Notes: generated by a model not told the origin, from the sequence alone. Positions 25,146-34,738 are shown, counted from the first letter of the stretch. The stretch: 48,572 nucleotides of DNA from an uncultured Phascolarctobacterium sp. (GCF_900753045.1 NZ_CAADXO010000026.1:1-48572), one strand, 5' to 3'. Program-made: numbers and translations.

Positions 25146-27185
25146 CTATTCACCTTTAAGCAGACGTAAGAATTCAGCCTCATCGATAACCGTTACGCCT
25201 AATTGCTGTGCCTTTTCCAGCTTACTGCCGGCCTCCGCACCCGCAATGACGTAATCCGTCTTTTTGCTGACGCTGCCGCTTACCTTAGCGCCCACGTCCT
25301 GCGCCATCGTCTTCGCCTCGGCGCGTCCCAGTGTAGGCATTGTGCCCGTAAAGACAAGCGTTTTGCCGAAGAAGTGGTTATCCTCCTGACTGGCAGGCGG
25401 CGTAAACGTCATCGTCAGTCCTGCTGCCGCCAAACGCTCCACCAAGTCGATGTTCGCCGGTACGTTCAGCCAGGTAACGGCGCTTTCCGCAATCTTGTCA
25501 CCGATATCGCGAATCTGTGCCAGTTCTTCCGGCTGTGCCTGCTGCAGCTTTTCCATGCTGCCGAATGCCGTTGCCAGAATGCGTGCTACTTTAGCACCCA
25601 CATGACGGATACCCAAAGCAAAGAGCAGCTTGTCCAGCTCGTTCTTCTTGCTCTCGGTCAAAGCCGCCAGCAGATTATCCGCCGACTTTTCGCCCATACG
25701 CTCCAGCTTCAGCAAATCCTCCTTGCGCAGGCTGTACAAATCCGCAGCATCACGTACCAGGCCTGCATCAAGCAGTGCGTTGATAACAGAAGGACCGCAG
25801 CCGTCGATATTCATCGCATCACGGCTGACAAAATGAATCAAACCCTCGCGTCCAAGCGCCGGACAATGCGGATTGGTGCAGCGGATAGCTGCCTCCTCGC
25901 CCTGACGCTCCACACGCCAGCCGCATTCCGGGCAGACGCTTGGTATTTCTACCTCTTTTTCGTCACCGGTGCGTTTTTCAACAACTACGCGCAATACTTC
26001 GGGAATAATTTCACCGGCCTTATTGATAACAACCCTGTCACCGATGCGGATATCCTTGGCACGGATAAAGTCCTCATTATGCAGGGTTGCACGGCTGATA
26101 ACGCTGCCGCTTAATTTTACCGGTGTCAGCACTGCCGTCGGTGTCAGTACGCCCGTGCGTCCTACACGCCAATCGATATCCTCCAGCGTGGTTTCCGCCT
26201 GCTCGGGCGGATATTTATAGGCAGTAGCCCAACGCGGATCCTTGCCTGTCGCGCCCAGAATACGCTGCTGATAAACATCGTTGACCTTGATAACAGCGCC
26301 GTCGGTATCATAGGACAGACCTTGACGCAGCTCGTTGAAATCGCCGATATATTTAATCGCCTCGTCGATATTTTCGACAACCTTATAATTTTCGCTCACC
26401 TTAAAGCCGTAGCGCGCCAGCAAAGCCAGTGATTCGCTGTGCTTGGGCTGCGCGCCCTCGCCTACCAGATAATAGGCAAAAAAGCTCAGGCTGCGGCTTG
26501 CAGTCACCTGCGGGTCCAGCTGACGCAGGCTGCCCGCCGCCGCATTACGCGGATTGGCAAACTCGCTCTCGCCGCGCTCCGCGCGCTGCTCGTTCAAACG
26601 CATAAACGCCTGACGCGGCATGTAGACCTCACCGCGCACATCCAAAAGCTCTGGCACTGCTTCACCCTCCGGCACCTTCAGCGTCAGCGGAATGCTGCGG
26701 ATGGTGCGCACGTTGGCCGTAACATTTTCGCCCACTACACCGTCACCGCGGGTAGCAGCGCGCACCAGCTTACCGTTTTCGTAAATCAGGCTGCAGGCCA
26801 GGCCGTCAATCTTCGGCTCCATAACGTATTCCACCTTACTGCCTGCAGGCAGACCGCTGCGAACGCGTTCATCAAAGGCTCGCAGCTCCTCAGCAGAAAA
26901 CACGTTGCCCAAGCTCAGCAGCGGCTCCATGTGACGCACCTCGGTAAACTGCGAGGAAGCACGTCCACCGACGCGCTGCGTAGGCGAATCGGCCGGAATG
27001 CTGTCAGGATAGCGCGCCTCCAGCTCACGCAGGCGCACCATCATGCGGTCATATTCGGCGTCCGTAATCTCCGGCGCATCCAATACATAATATAAATATT
27101 CGTTATGACGGATTTCGCGGCGCAGCTTTTCGGCCTCAGCCAAATCCGCTGCGCGCTCATCAGCAAATAAATCCATTTCTGCCAT
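25146..27185 (-). CDS. ligA: NAD-dependent DNA ligase LigA
   Basis: LigA seals nicks during replication and repair using NAD+. From the ATG at 27185 it has 679 residues. Order of domains: Ia helical NAD-binding region (EYLYYVLDAPEITDAEYD), the adenylation domain with the active-site Lys125 in MEPKIDGLA, OB fold with GRTGVLTPTAVL, a four-cysteine zinc finger (CPECGW ... CTNPHCP), helix-hairpin-helix repeats and a C-terminal BRCT domain (LVFTGTMPTLGRAEA). The longer reading frame begins at 27203, but GGAGG at 27194-27198 lies inside that extension and sits 8 nt before the ATG at 27185. It follows pcrA by about 40 nt, the usual pair. Confidence 0.97.
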   Translation of the reverse strand: MAEMDLFADERAADLAEAEKLRREIRHNEYLYYVLDAPEITDAEYDRMMVRLRELEARYPDSIPADSPTQRVGGRASSQFTEVRHMEPLLSLGNVFSAEELRAFDERVRSGLPAGSKVEYVMEPKIDGLACSLIYENGKLVRAATRGDGVVGENVTANVRTIRSIPLTLKVPEGEAVPELLDVRGEVYMPRQAFMRLNEQRAERGESEFANPRNAAAGSLRQLDPQVTASRSLSFFAYYLVGEGAQPKHSESLALLARYGFKVSENYKVVENIDEAIKYIGDFNELRQGLSYDTDGAVIKVNDVYQQRILGATGKDPRWATAYKYPPEQAETTLEDIDWRVGRTGVLTPTAVLTPVKLSGSVISRATLHNEDFIRAKDIRIGDRVVINKAGEIIPEVLRVVVEKRTGDEKEVEIPSVCPECGWRVERQGEEAAIRCTNPHCPALGREGLIHFVSRDAMNIDGCGPSVINALLDAGLVRDAADLYSLRKEDLLKLERMGEKSADNLLAALTESKKNELDKLLFALGIRHVGAKVARILATAFGSMEKLQQAQPEELAQIRDIGDKIAESAVTWLNVPANIDLVERLAAAGLTMTFTPPASQEDNHFFGKTLVFTGTMPTLGRAEAKTMAQDVGAKVSGSVSKKTDYVIAGAEAGSKLEKAQQLGVTVIDEAEFLRLLKGE

Positions 27186-27224
27186 TGCTTTATCCTCCAA
27201 CATTTTTATCCGGAAAGCCGCTGC

Positions 27225-29450
27225 TTACAGCTTTTCCAGCTTAGCATACTTCGTCAGCAGGCTGCGGATACCGCCGCCTGTAAAAGCAACCGTAACCTCC
27301 TGGCCGTCCTCCGCAGCCTTGGCGGTGACAATCGTGCCTGCGCCCCACTTTTTATGCATAACCTTATCGCCGACATGGAAGCTACAGCCTGCCGCCGCAC
27401 TGCTTTCCCTCGGGAAGAAGCTTGCCTTATGCTGCTCGAACCAGTTGGCGTTTTCCTTCGCAGTAGGCTTGTGTACCTGCGAAGTCATCACCGGACGCTG
27501 TACTACAGGGCGTTTAATTACATGCACCAGATTACGCGGCACCTCCTGCAGGAAGCGGGACGGTGTGTAATACTGCGTGCGGCCGTAGATAGTGCGTGTT
27601 CTGGCGTTGCTTAGGAAAAGATGCTTTTCCGCACGTGTAATGCCTACATAGCACAGGCGGCGCTCCTCTTCAATCTCGTTTTCGTCCATCAGAGTACGGG
27701 AATGCGGGAAGATACCCTCCTCCATACCTACCAAAAAGACATCGGGGAATTCCAGGCCCTTGGCGGAATGCAGCGTCATCAGGGTAACTGCTTCTTCGCC
27801 CAGCTCCGCATCATCAATATCGGCAACCAGTGCTACATCAGCCAGGAAGTTTTCCAACGTAGGCTCTTCGCCGTTACGCTCACATTTTACTGCAAATTCT
27901 TCGGTTACGCTCAGCATTTCCTTCAGGTTCTCCACACGGCTTTCGTCCTGCGGGTCCTTGCTGTTCTGCAGCTCCTCCAGATAACCGGTTTTCAGCAGCA
28001 CATCATCCAAAAGCTGTTTTACCGGCACATCGGCAGCCTCGCCCATCAGCTCAAAGAGCAGACCGCTCAGCTCGTCCAGCTTGTTGGCAAAGCGGCTGGC
28101 AAGACCGGGAACATCCGCTGCGTTGGTCACTACCTCGAACAGGGATTGGCCGCTGACATTGGCATATTCCTGCAGACGTGCCATAGTCGCATCACCGATA
28201 CCGCGGCGCGGAACGTTGATGATACGCAGCAGGCTCAGGCTGTCATGCGGATTGTACAGCAAGCGCAGATAAGCCAGCGCATCCTTGATTTCCTTGCGCT
28301 CATAGAACTTCGTACCGCCGACCATCGTATAGGCGATACCGCTCTTAATCAGCATTTCCTCGAATACACGCGACTGCGCGTTAGTGCGGTACAGCACTGC
28401 CATATCGCCCAGCTTAGCGCCTTCATTCAGCTGCAGCTTCTGCATATTTTCAATTACATAGCGTGCTTCATCTCTTTCATCGTTCGCCTGATAATAGATG
28501 ATTTCCGAACCGTTGCCGTTAGCAGTCCACAAATTTTTCGGCTTGCGACCGCTGTTGTTGTCGATAACGGCATTGGCAGCATCCAGAATAACCTGCGTAC
28601 TGCGGTAGTTCTGCTCCAGCTTCACCAGCTTGGCATCGGGATAATCCTTTTCGAAATCAAGGATATTCTGGATATCGGCACCACGCCAGCCGTAAATGCT
28701 CTGGTCGGCATCGCCTACCACGCAGATGTTTCTGTGGCCTGCAGCCAGCAGCTTCGTCAGCAAGTACTGCGCATGGTTGGTGTCCTGATATTCGTCAACC
28801 ATCAGATAATCAAACTTGCGCTGGTATTTTTCTCTAACCGCAGGATTTTCCTGCAGCAGACGCAAAGCCAGCAGCAGCAAATCGTCAAAGTCTACGGCAT
28901 TGTTGGCCTGCAGCTTTTTCTGATAAGCATCATAAATTTTTGCCACCTGCTGCTCATAGTAGCCGGAGGCCTCGCGAGCGTAAGCATCGGGCAGCAGCAA
29001 GGCATTTTTCGCGTTGCTGATATGGCTGATAATCGCCGGTAGCGGGAAACGCTTTTCATCGAGGTTCATTTCCTTCAGCACCTGCTTAATCAGGTTTTTG
29101 CTGTCGCTAGTATCGTAAATAGCAAAATTATTGGCATAGCCGTTGAGGTTTTCCAGCTCATAGCGCAAAAGGCGGGCACAGAAGGCATGGAAGGTAAACA
29201 GCCACACATCTCTGGCAGCAGCGCCTGCCATACGGTCTACACGCTCGCGCATTTCTGCGGCGGCTTTATTGGTAAAGGTAATCGCCAAAATACGATAGGG
29301 ACGCACGCCCTGCTGCAGCAGGTGCGCAATACGGCAGGTAAGCACCTTCGTCTTGCCGCTGCCTGCACCCGCCAGAATCAGCATCGGTCCGTTAATAGTC
29401 TGTACTGCATCAAGCTGCTCTTTATTGAGTCCTTGCATTGTATCGGTCAT
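27225..29450 (-). CDS. pcrA: ATP-dependent DNA helicase PcrA/UvrD
   Basis: A superfamily 1A 3'-5' helicase that works in nucleotide excision repair and removes RecA and other obstacles from DNA. All motifs are visible in the 741 residues: motif I GAGSGKTKVL (about 29-38), Ia ITFTNKAAAEM, II VDEYQDTNHAQY, III GDADQSIYGWRGAD, IV QNYRST, V TLHSAKGLEFP and VI VGITRAEKHLFLS. The C-terminal Tudor-like segment (GDKVMHKKWGAGTIV) that binds RNA polymerase in PcrA is present. GGAGG lies 10 nt before the ATG. ligA follows on the same strand. Confidence 0.97.
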   Translation of the reverse strand: MTDTMQGLNKEQLDAVQTINGPMLILAGAGSGKTKVLTCRIAHLLQQGVRPYRILAITFTNKAAAEMRERVDRMAGAAARDVWLFTFHAFCARLLRYELENLNGYANNFAIYDTSDSKNLIKQVLKEMNLDEKRFPLPAIISHISNAKNALLLPDAYAREASGYYEQQVAKIYDAYQKKLQANNAVDFDDLLLLALRLLQENPAVREKYQRKFDYLMVDEYQDTNHAQYLLTKLLAAGHRNICVVGDADQSIYGWRGADIQNILDFEKDYPDAKLVKLEQNYRSTQVILDAANAVIDNNSGRKPKNLWTANGNGSEIIYYQANDERDEARYVIENMQKLQLNEGAKLGDMAVLYRTNAQSRVFEEMLIKSGIAYTMVGGTKFYERKEIKDALAYLRLLYNPHDSLSLLRIINVPRRGIGDATMARLQEYANVSGQSLFEVVTNAADVPGLASRFANKLDELSGLLFELMGEAADVPVKQLLDDVLLKTGYLEELQNSKDPQDESRVENLKEMLSVTEEFAVKCERNGEEPTLENFLADVALVADIDDAELGEEAVTLMTLHSAKGLEFPDVFLVGMEEGIFPHSRTLMDENEIEEERRLCYVGITRAEKHLFLSNARTRTIYGRTQYYTPSRFLQEVPRNLVHVIKRPVVQRPVMTSQVHKPTAKENANWFEQHKASFFPRESSAAAGCSFHVGDKVMHKKWGAGTIVTAKAAEDGQEVTVAFTGGGIRSLLTKYAKLEKL

Positions 29451-29561
29451 CAGTCGTTAGCCTCCATAATATTTCACGGATGCACCTGCATCCTCTTCTT
29501 GGGTAAAAATATTTTTGACTTAAATATTATATCACAAAACGCGTCGCTTAGGCGAAGAAAA

Positions 29562-29603
29562 GCAACCGCTTTAGCCTAGAGATATACTAGGAAAAGCAGT
29601 TGC
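29562..29603. other. Long imperfect hairpin in the pcrA-ttcA gap
   Basis: GCAAC, GCTTT and CCTAG in the first arm pair with CTAGG, AAGC and GTTGC in the second, with small internal loops and a 7-nt apical loop. It lies just upstream of the ttcA start region. It could be part of the ttcA leader, or a terminator for antisense transcription on the minus strand (TTGCTTTTCTTCG follows there). Confidence 0.45.
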
Positions 29604-29648
29604 ATTGTGTTAAAATAATGCTATGTAATGCAAAAGGAGATTTTTCAG

Positions 29649-30452
29649 ATGAGCAAAAAAAGCACCTTCGTTCCCGCCAAGGATTTAAGCAAGCTGTGGC
29701 GGGCTATTATAGAATTCGATATGCTGCAGCCTGGCGACCGCATTCTCGTCGGCCTCAGCGGCGGCAAGGACAGCATGCTTCTGACAGCCATGCTGGCGGA
29801 AATCAAAAAATATTCGCCGATACCCTTCGACCTTGCCTGCTACACCGTCAACGGCATGTTCGCCCCCAACTTTCCCAAGGCGGAGCTGGAGGCCTTCTGC
29901 GCGCAGTTCGGCCTTACGCACTACAGCGACGACGTTGACGTAATGGCGGCACACGCAAAAAAAGGCGGCAGCCCCTGCTTCACCTGCGCCTACTTCCGCC
30001 GCGCCGCTACCAACCGCCGTGCGCAGGAGCTTGGCTTCAACAAAGTGGCATTGGCGCACCACAATGACGATGCCGTAGAAACCTTCTTTATGAATCTGGT
30101 GACCAGCGGTCAGTTGCGTACCTTCTTGCCCGTAACGCCGCTGTCGCGCTCCGGCATCACGGTATTGCGCCCGCTGCTTTACTACCGCGAGCAGGAAATC
30201 CGCGAGCTAGTGGCAAAGCTGGGACTGAAGCCCATTAAAAACCCCTGTCCTTATGACGGTCACACCATGCGTCAGGACATCAAGGAGCATATCGCAGCGC
30301 TCGATGCTCAGTATCCGGAAATCTACGAGCATCTGGCGGCAGCCATGCGCGACAGCGACAGACAGGAGCTGTGGCCGCCCAAACCCGGCAAGGAGCTGCT
30401 GCAAAAATTCCACACCTTCTGGGGCCGCGGCAAAAAGCAGGCTGAGCAATGA
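29649..30452 (+). CDS. ttcA: TtcA-type PP-loop tRNA thiolation enzyme
   Basis: TtcA puts sulfur on cytidine 32 of tRNAs with an ATP-activated, Fe-S cluster-dependent reaction. The PP-loop SGGKDS (37-42) and the cluster cysteines C110-x-x-C113 (SPCFTC) and C200 (KNPCPYDG) are in place, and the 267 residues fit the family. The start is the ATG at 29649 with AAAGGAG 9 nt upstream; an in-frame ATG at 29628 lies before that site. The stop overlaps the next gene in an ATGA junction, so it is coupled to a DMT exporter. Other PP-loop enzymes of the group (for instance the cytosolic Ncs6 branch) are less likely, but the exact nucleoside is not proven. Confidence 0.85.
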   Translation: MSKKSTFVPAKDLSKLWRAIIEFDMLQPGDRILVGLSGGKDSMLLTAMLAEIKKYSPIPFDLACYTVNGMFAPNFPKAELEAFCAQFGLTHYSDDVDVMAAHAKKGGSPCFTCAYFRRAATNRRAQELGFNKVALAHHNDDAVETFFMNLVTSGQLRTFLPVTPLSRSGITVLRPLLYYREQEIRELVAKLGLKPIKNPCPYDGHTMRQDIKEHIAALDAQYPEIYEHLAAAMRDSDRQELWPPKPGKELLQKFHTFWGRGKKQAEQ

Positions 30453-31318
30453 AAACAAAGGCCTATCTTTATATCATCTCCGCTGCTGTCTGCTGGGGTT
30501 TAATCGGACTCTTCGTCAGAACGCTGGCAGCACAAGGCTTCAGCTCCATGCAGATAGTTGCCCTGCGTTCGCTGGCAGCGGCAATCTGCGTCACACTGCC
30601 GCTGCTGCGCTCAGGTAGTGCCGCCCTGCGCATCAGACTGCGTGACCTCTGGCTTTTCGTCGGAACCGGCATCTGCAGCCTGGTGTTCTTCAACTACTGC
30701 TACTTCAACGCTATGCAGCAGACAAGTCTGGCGGTAGCAGCGCTATTGCTTTACACCGCCCCTGTCTTTGTTATGCTCATGTCGCTGCTGTGCTTCGGTG
30801 AAGCCTTCACGCGCACTAAGGCGCTCGCTCTGCTGCTCACCTTCAGCGGCTGCGCCTGTGTCACCGGCGTTTTCGGCAGCAGCCTGACGCTCACGCTCAG
30901 CGGCCTGCTCTACGGACTTGGCAGCGGCTTCGGCTACGCACTGTACAGCATTTTCGGCAAGTACGCCGTGCGTAAGTATTCGTCACTCACCATCACCGCC
31001 TACACCTTTTATCTGGCACTCGCAGCCTCCTGGCCGCTCGCAGATTTTGATTATCAGCGCCTTGCAGCCATCGACCTGCAGGCAATCGGCAGCGCTTTAG
31101 GTCTGGGCCTGCTCTGCGCCGTGCTTCCTTATCTGCTCTACACCAAAGGACTGGAACAGGTTGAAGCAGGACAGGCCTCCATCCTTGCGACGATTGAGCC
31201 CTTTGTGGCTGCCGCCGTCGGTGTCATCTTCTTTGCGGAAGCGCTGACGCCGGTGAAAATCATCGGCATGGGACTGATATTTGCGGCGATTGCCGTGTTG
31301 AATATCAGGAAAGTATAA
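30449..31318 (+). CDS. DMT-superfamily transporter, EamA type
   Basis: The 289-residue protein has about ten membrane segments in two EamA repeats: one starting YLYIISAAVCWGLIGLF and the second after about residue 148 (GLLYGLGSGFGYALYSIFGKYA). The conserved AALLLYTAPVFVML and GLEQVEAGQASILATIEPFVAA segments identify the family. Members export amino acids, metabolites or drugs; the substrate here is unknown. The ATG overlaps the ttcA stop, and a long hairpin terminator lies behind it. Confidence 0.9.
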   Translation: MKTKAYLYIISAAVCWGLIGLFVRTLAAQGFSSMQIVALRSLAAAICVTLPLLRSGSAALRIRLRDLWLFVGTGICSLVFFNYCYFNAMQQTSLAVAALLLYTAPVFVMLMSLLCFGEAFTRTKALALLLTFSGCACVTGVFGSSLTLTLSGLLYGLGSGFGYALYSIFGKYAVRKYSSLTITAYTFYLALAASWPLADFDYQRLAAIDLQAIGSALGLGLLCAVLPYLLYTKGLEQVEAGQASILATIEPFVAAAVGVIFFAEALTPVKIIGMGLIFAAIAVLNIRKV

Positions 31319-31327
31319 AAATAATAT

Positions 31328-31392
31328 AAAAAGACGTATTGCTTAAGGCTTCAAAATGTAACGAGGCCTGCAGTCAATACGTCTTTTTTGCA
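31328..31392. terminator. Bidirectional terminator between the DMT transporter and crcB
   Basis: Perfect outer arms AAAAAGACGTATTG (31328-31341) and CAATACGTCTTTTT (31375-31388) with a smaller inner stem, followed by a T run on both strands' readings. Confidence 0.8.
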
Positions 31393-31419
31393 ATTATAAG
31401 TACCGAGGAATCAAAATTC

Positions 31420-31794
31420 CTACACCCCTTTACCTGCCAGCACGCCTGCTCCCGCAGCCAACAATCCCAAAAGCAGGCTGCCGCCGCTATACGCTGCCGC
31501 AGCGGCGATATTGCCCTCCGTCAGCAGCATCAGGCTTTCATAGCCGAACGAGGAAAAGGTGGTGAAGCCGCCCAGCAGACCTACGCACAAGAACAGTCGC
31601 CAGGCCGCAGGCAGCAGCCCACGCTCCACAATCAGCGTCATCAAAAGGCCCATGCAAAAGCAACCTATGATATTTATAGCGAAGGTTCCCCAGGGAAGAG
31701 CGCTGCCGCTCGCCCTACTGATAAAATTACCCAGCAGATAACGGCACACTGCGCCCAGGGCACCGCCGACAGCTACACTGATTATTTCCATCAT
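31420..31794 (-). CDS. crcB: Fluoride channel CrcB/FluC
   Basis: FluC proteins form dual-topology dimeric fluoride channels that expel F- from the cytoplasm. The 124 residues have four membrane segments and the family marks: GGALGAVCRY (10-19), the pore-helix GTFAINIIGCF with its Asn, and GFTTFSSFGYE, which holds the phenylalanine track and central Na+ site. Its start overlaps the HPt gene stop in an ATGA junction, so it is the third gene of a kinase-HPt-crcB unit. There is no room for the fluoride riboswitch that often controls this gene. A second crcB copy, frequent in Firmicutes, is not in the window. Confidence 0.95.
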   Translation of the reverse strand: MMEIISVAVGGALGAVCRYLLGNFISRASGSALPWGTFAINIIGCFCMGLLMTLIVERGLLPAAWRLFLCVGLLGGFTTFSSFGYESLMLLTEGNIAAAAAYSGGSLLLGLLAAGAGVLAGKGV

Positions 31795-32156
31795 GCGCTC
31801 TCCAGCTCCTCAATATATTGCAGCGTGCGCTGCCAGTCATTCTTCACCGCTGCCAACTTTGTCTGCAGCTGCGGCACGGTATATTCCTCACTGCGCAGCA
31901 CATTCACAATGTCGGCGAACTGTGCCTGCAGACCTGTCAGTCCCAGCGTTGCACACACACCCTTCAGATTATGCGCATAGCGCAGAACCTCCTGCAGGTT
32001 GCCTGCCTCCGCAGCCTCCTCCATCAATTTGTAATCATCGGTTGTCAGCAGCTTGCGCAAAAAGCGCACATACATCGCTTCACTTTCCATAAAGCGCTCC
32101 TCCAGCGCTTCCTGAATATCAATCGCCACATACTGCGGCAGTTCCTGTAAATGCAC
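31791..32156 (-). CDS. HPt-domain phosphotransfer protein
   Basis: A stand-alone histidine phosphotransfer module of 121 residues. The phospho-accepting His62 lies in the signature YAHNLKGVCATLGL, on a four-helix bundle. A longer frame opens at 32198 inside the kinase gene, but AAAGGGG sits 9 nt ahead of the GTG at 32156, which is taken as the start, 22 nt after the kinase stop. It most likely relays phosphate between the receiver of the neighbouring hybrid kinase and an unidentified response regulator; no output regulator is encoded nearby. Confidence 0.9.
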   Translation of the reverse strand: MHLQELPQYVAIDIQEALEERFMESEAMYVRFLRKLLTTDDYKLMEEAAEAGNLQEVLRYAHNLKGVCATLGLTGLQAQFADIVNVLRSEEYTVPQLQTKLAAVKNDWQRTLQYIEELESA

Positions 32157-32178
32157 AGTTTCGCACCCCTTTCTGCTC

Positions 32179-34680
32179 TCAATGCTGCAGGTACGCACTC
32201 ATCATCTGCGCCAGCAGCTTCATCTGCACCGGTTTCACCATAAAATCATTCATGCCGGCAGCCATCGCGCGTTCCACATCATCACTGCCGCTGTTGCCTG
32301 TCAGCGCCAGAATCGGCACCTTAAGCGCATCCTCACGCTGCAGTGCTCTGATAGCCTCGGCAGCCTCACAGCCATCCATTTCCGGCATCTGCATATCCAT
32401 CAGCACCATGCTGATGCTGCCATCCTCCGAAGACTCAAACAGCTCCACGGCCTCCTTGCCGTTGCTTGCCGGCAATACCTCCAGACCGTTCATCGTCAGC
32501 AGCTCGCTGATAATCTCCATATTGATATTATTGTCCTCCGCTACCAGAATTCTGCAGCCAGCAAAATCCTTCAGCTTCGGCATGCTATCCTGCGGCTTGC
32601 TTTCTACCTTTTTCACAATATTGAAAGGCAGGGAAATAATTACGCAGGTGCCTTCATCAACACGGCTGCTGATATGAACGCTGCCATCCATACGCTCCAC
32701 CAGGCTTTTGACAATAGTCATGCCCAGACCGGTACCGGTAACGCGCGGCACACCGAAACGGCTGTCGCGTTCAAACGGCTTATAAATCTTCTCCAGGAAT
32801 TTGGCCGACATACCGCAGCCGGTATCCTTAATAACAAAGGTATAATGCACGCGGTTGCGCTCATTGCTTGGCTCACGACGAGCCAGGAAGCTGATTTTGC
32901 CATGCGCTTTGGTATATTTAACCGCATTCGACAAAATATTATTCAAAATCTGCTGCAAGCCCTGCAAATCGCCGCTCACCATTTCATCTTCGTTCAGCAT
33001 CAGCTGGGAGTCAAAGAACTTCTGCTCCAGCTCGGCCTGCGCCGCAAAAATATCGCTCGTATCCTGCGCCACCCTGGCAATCATAAAGGTTTCCTGCACA
33101 TGCTCCACCTTACCGTTGTCCAGACGCGCCATTTCCAGGATATCATTAATCAAAGTCAGCAGCTGCTGGCCTGCGGTGCGGATTTTACGGATATATTCCT
33201 TCACCTGTCCGCAGTCATCCTTATGCAGGTCTGCCAGCTCCGCCATGCCGATAATGCCGTTAAGCGGCGCACGCATATCGTGCGACAGTGCGGAGAAGAA
33301 CATGTTTCTGGACTTGGCATTTTCGCGTGCTACCTGCAGCGCCTGCTCCGTCAGCTGCAGATGCTCCAGCTCCTTCTGCTTTTCAGCCTCCACCTCACGG
33401 AAGAAGAAAACCGCTTCGTCCTTATTCAGCAAATCATCACGCATCAGGCGCACATTAAGCCATCTGTATTCCTTGCCGAAGCGATAGCGGAACTCACCGC
33501 CGAAGTCATTGATACGACGCTCCACCAGTTCCTTGATATGCTCGCGGGCAAAGCTGGCCGCAAACTCATCGGTAGCCTCCGGCTCTACATTCTTTATCAT
33601 CTCCTGCAGCAGCTCATCATAATCTCCCTCAGGCTCCTGCGGTCCCGGACTGGTGCTTTTCAGCATATAATAGCGTCCGGTAACATAATTCACCCTGAAC
33701 ACCGCCAGGAAAGACTTGCTCATAACGCGGATAACCTCATTGATGCTCTGCAGCTCTCTGTTCAGCATGTGCTCGCGCAGCGCCAGACCGGCAGCCAGCA
33801 GTAGGAAAACTGCCAGCGTCAGGCTGAACCAATGCATCAGTTCCTCATAATCACCCAACAGGAAGTCGTAGGGAATAGTTACGATAGATATCCAGCCTTT
33901 TTCCGAAACCTTGTAGTAAACGCCGCGCTTATTGCCATCGTAATCGGTGATATAAGATACATCACTGCCTGAATTGCGTATTTCCTTAAAAATTTTGTCT
34001 ACATAAGGCTGCTGTTCTTCTATCGATAAATTGCGGTCATTGATGGTAAACATAATATTACCCGACGGATCGCAAAGATAATAATAGCTGTTCCTGGGCA
34101 GCTGGTTGTCGGCAAGTAAACCATTCAGGCGCTCCGGATAAAGATTCAGCGCCAGTACATTGCCATCGCCGAAGCGTACTGCCATAGTCAGCAGGCGTTC
34201 ATTATTTTTGCCGTAGGTATATAAATTGGTATAAGCCACGCCGCCTTTATTGTTCAGCGCCGTCTGATACCATTTCAGCGAAGCAACATCCGCCGGCTGT
34301 CCCTCCAGACGCTTGCCGATAAGATGTCCGTGAACGACAGCGCACATGTCAAAACGGCCTACATCCGCATTTTTTTCCATGTAGTCGGTAAAATGCGTCA
34401 AAGCCTCCTCCAGCTCCGCATCCGACATATCAGGCTTCATCTCCAGCATATGCGCCAGGTTCTGCGCGGCACTGCGCAGCAGCATTTCCTGAGCTTTTAT
34501 GCGTCCTGTTTCCCTGGTGGCAAAGCGTGCCGCCATCTGCTCGCCCATAATATGCGAATTATCCAATATTTTATCGCGCACAACATACAGGCTCACTAAA
34601 GAAACCAATAGGAAGAAGGCAAAAATCCCTATGCTGTATATAGATACTTTTATTCTGTTCCTAAAAAATTTAAAGTCCAT
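32179..34680 (-). CDS. Hybrid sensor histidine kinase with extracellular dCache-like sensor and receiver domain
   Basis: The 833 residues run: membrane segment about 13-35, a large extracellular sensor of about 240 residues that looks like a dCache domain (WYQTALNNKGGVAYTNLY, DPSGNIMFTI, KVSEKGWISIVTIPYD), second membrane segment about 285-300 (LTLAVFLLLAAGLAL), a PAS-like linker with a coiled region, HisKA with phospho-acceptor His467 in ALSHDMRAPLNG, HATPase with N box NNILSNAVKYTK and G boxes DTGCGMS and GTGLGM, and a C-terminal receiver with Asp762 (VLMDMQMPEMDG). The architecture resembles BarA/LuxQ-type kinases. An HPt protein and crcB follow in the same unit. The signal is unknown. Confidence 0.93.
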   Translation of the reverse strand: MDFKFFRNRIKVSIYSIGIFAFFLLVSLVSLYVVRDKILDNSHIMGEQMAARFATRETGRIKAQEMLLRSAAQNLAHMLEMKPDMSDAELEEALTHFTDYMEKNADVGRFDMCAVVHGHLIGKRLEGQPADVASLKWYQTALNNKGGVAYTNLYTYGKNNERLLTMAVRFGDGNVLALNLYPERLNGLLADNQLPRNSYYYLCDPSGNIMFTINDRNLSIEEQQPYVDKIFKEIRNSGSDVSYITDYDGNKRGVYYKVSEKGWISIVTIPYDFLLGDYEELMHWFSLTLAVFLLLAAGLALREHMLNRELQSINEVIRVMSKSFLAVFRVNYVTGRYYMLKSTSPGPQEPEGDYDELLQEMIKNVEPEATDEFAASFAREHIKELVERRINDFGGEFRYRFGKEYRWLNVRLMRDDLLNKDEAVFFFREVEAEKQKELEHLQLTEQALQVARENAKSRNMFFSALSHDMRAPLNGIIGMAELADLHKDDCGQVKEYIRKIRTAGQQLLTLINDILEMARLDNGKVEHVQETFMIARVAQDTSDIFAAQAELEQKFFDSQLMLNEDEMVSGDLQGLQQILNNILSNAVKYTKAHGKISFLARREPSNERNRVHYTFVIKDTGCGMSAKFLEKIYKPFERDSRFGVPRVTGTGLGMTIVKSLVERMDGSVHISSRVDEGTCVIISLPFNIVKKVESKPQDSMPKLKDFAGCRILVAEDNNINMEIISELLTMNGLEVLPASNGKEAVELFESSEDGSISMVLMDMQMPEMDGCEAAEAIRALQREDALKVPILALTGNSGSDDVERAMAAGMNDFMVKPVQMKLLAQMMSAYLQH

Positions 34681-34738
34681 AAGCCCTCCATCGAGCCACT
34701 GTCAATAAACAAGTGCATATTTTATGCATACATATATT

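Noticed and set aside
31795..32156. Fluoride riboswitch ahead of crcB
   Set aside because: crcB overlaps the HPt gene by four bases, so there is no leader; no riboswitch pattern was seen within the HPt gene.
32182..33804. 540-codon frame opposite the histidine kinase
   Set aside because: The kinase has all HisKA, HATPase and receiver motifs; the antisense product resembles nothing.
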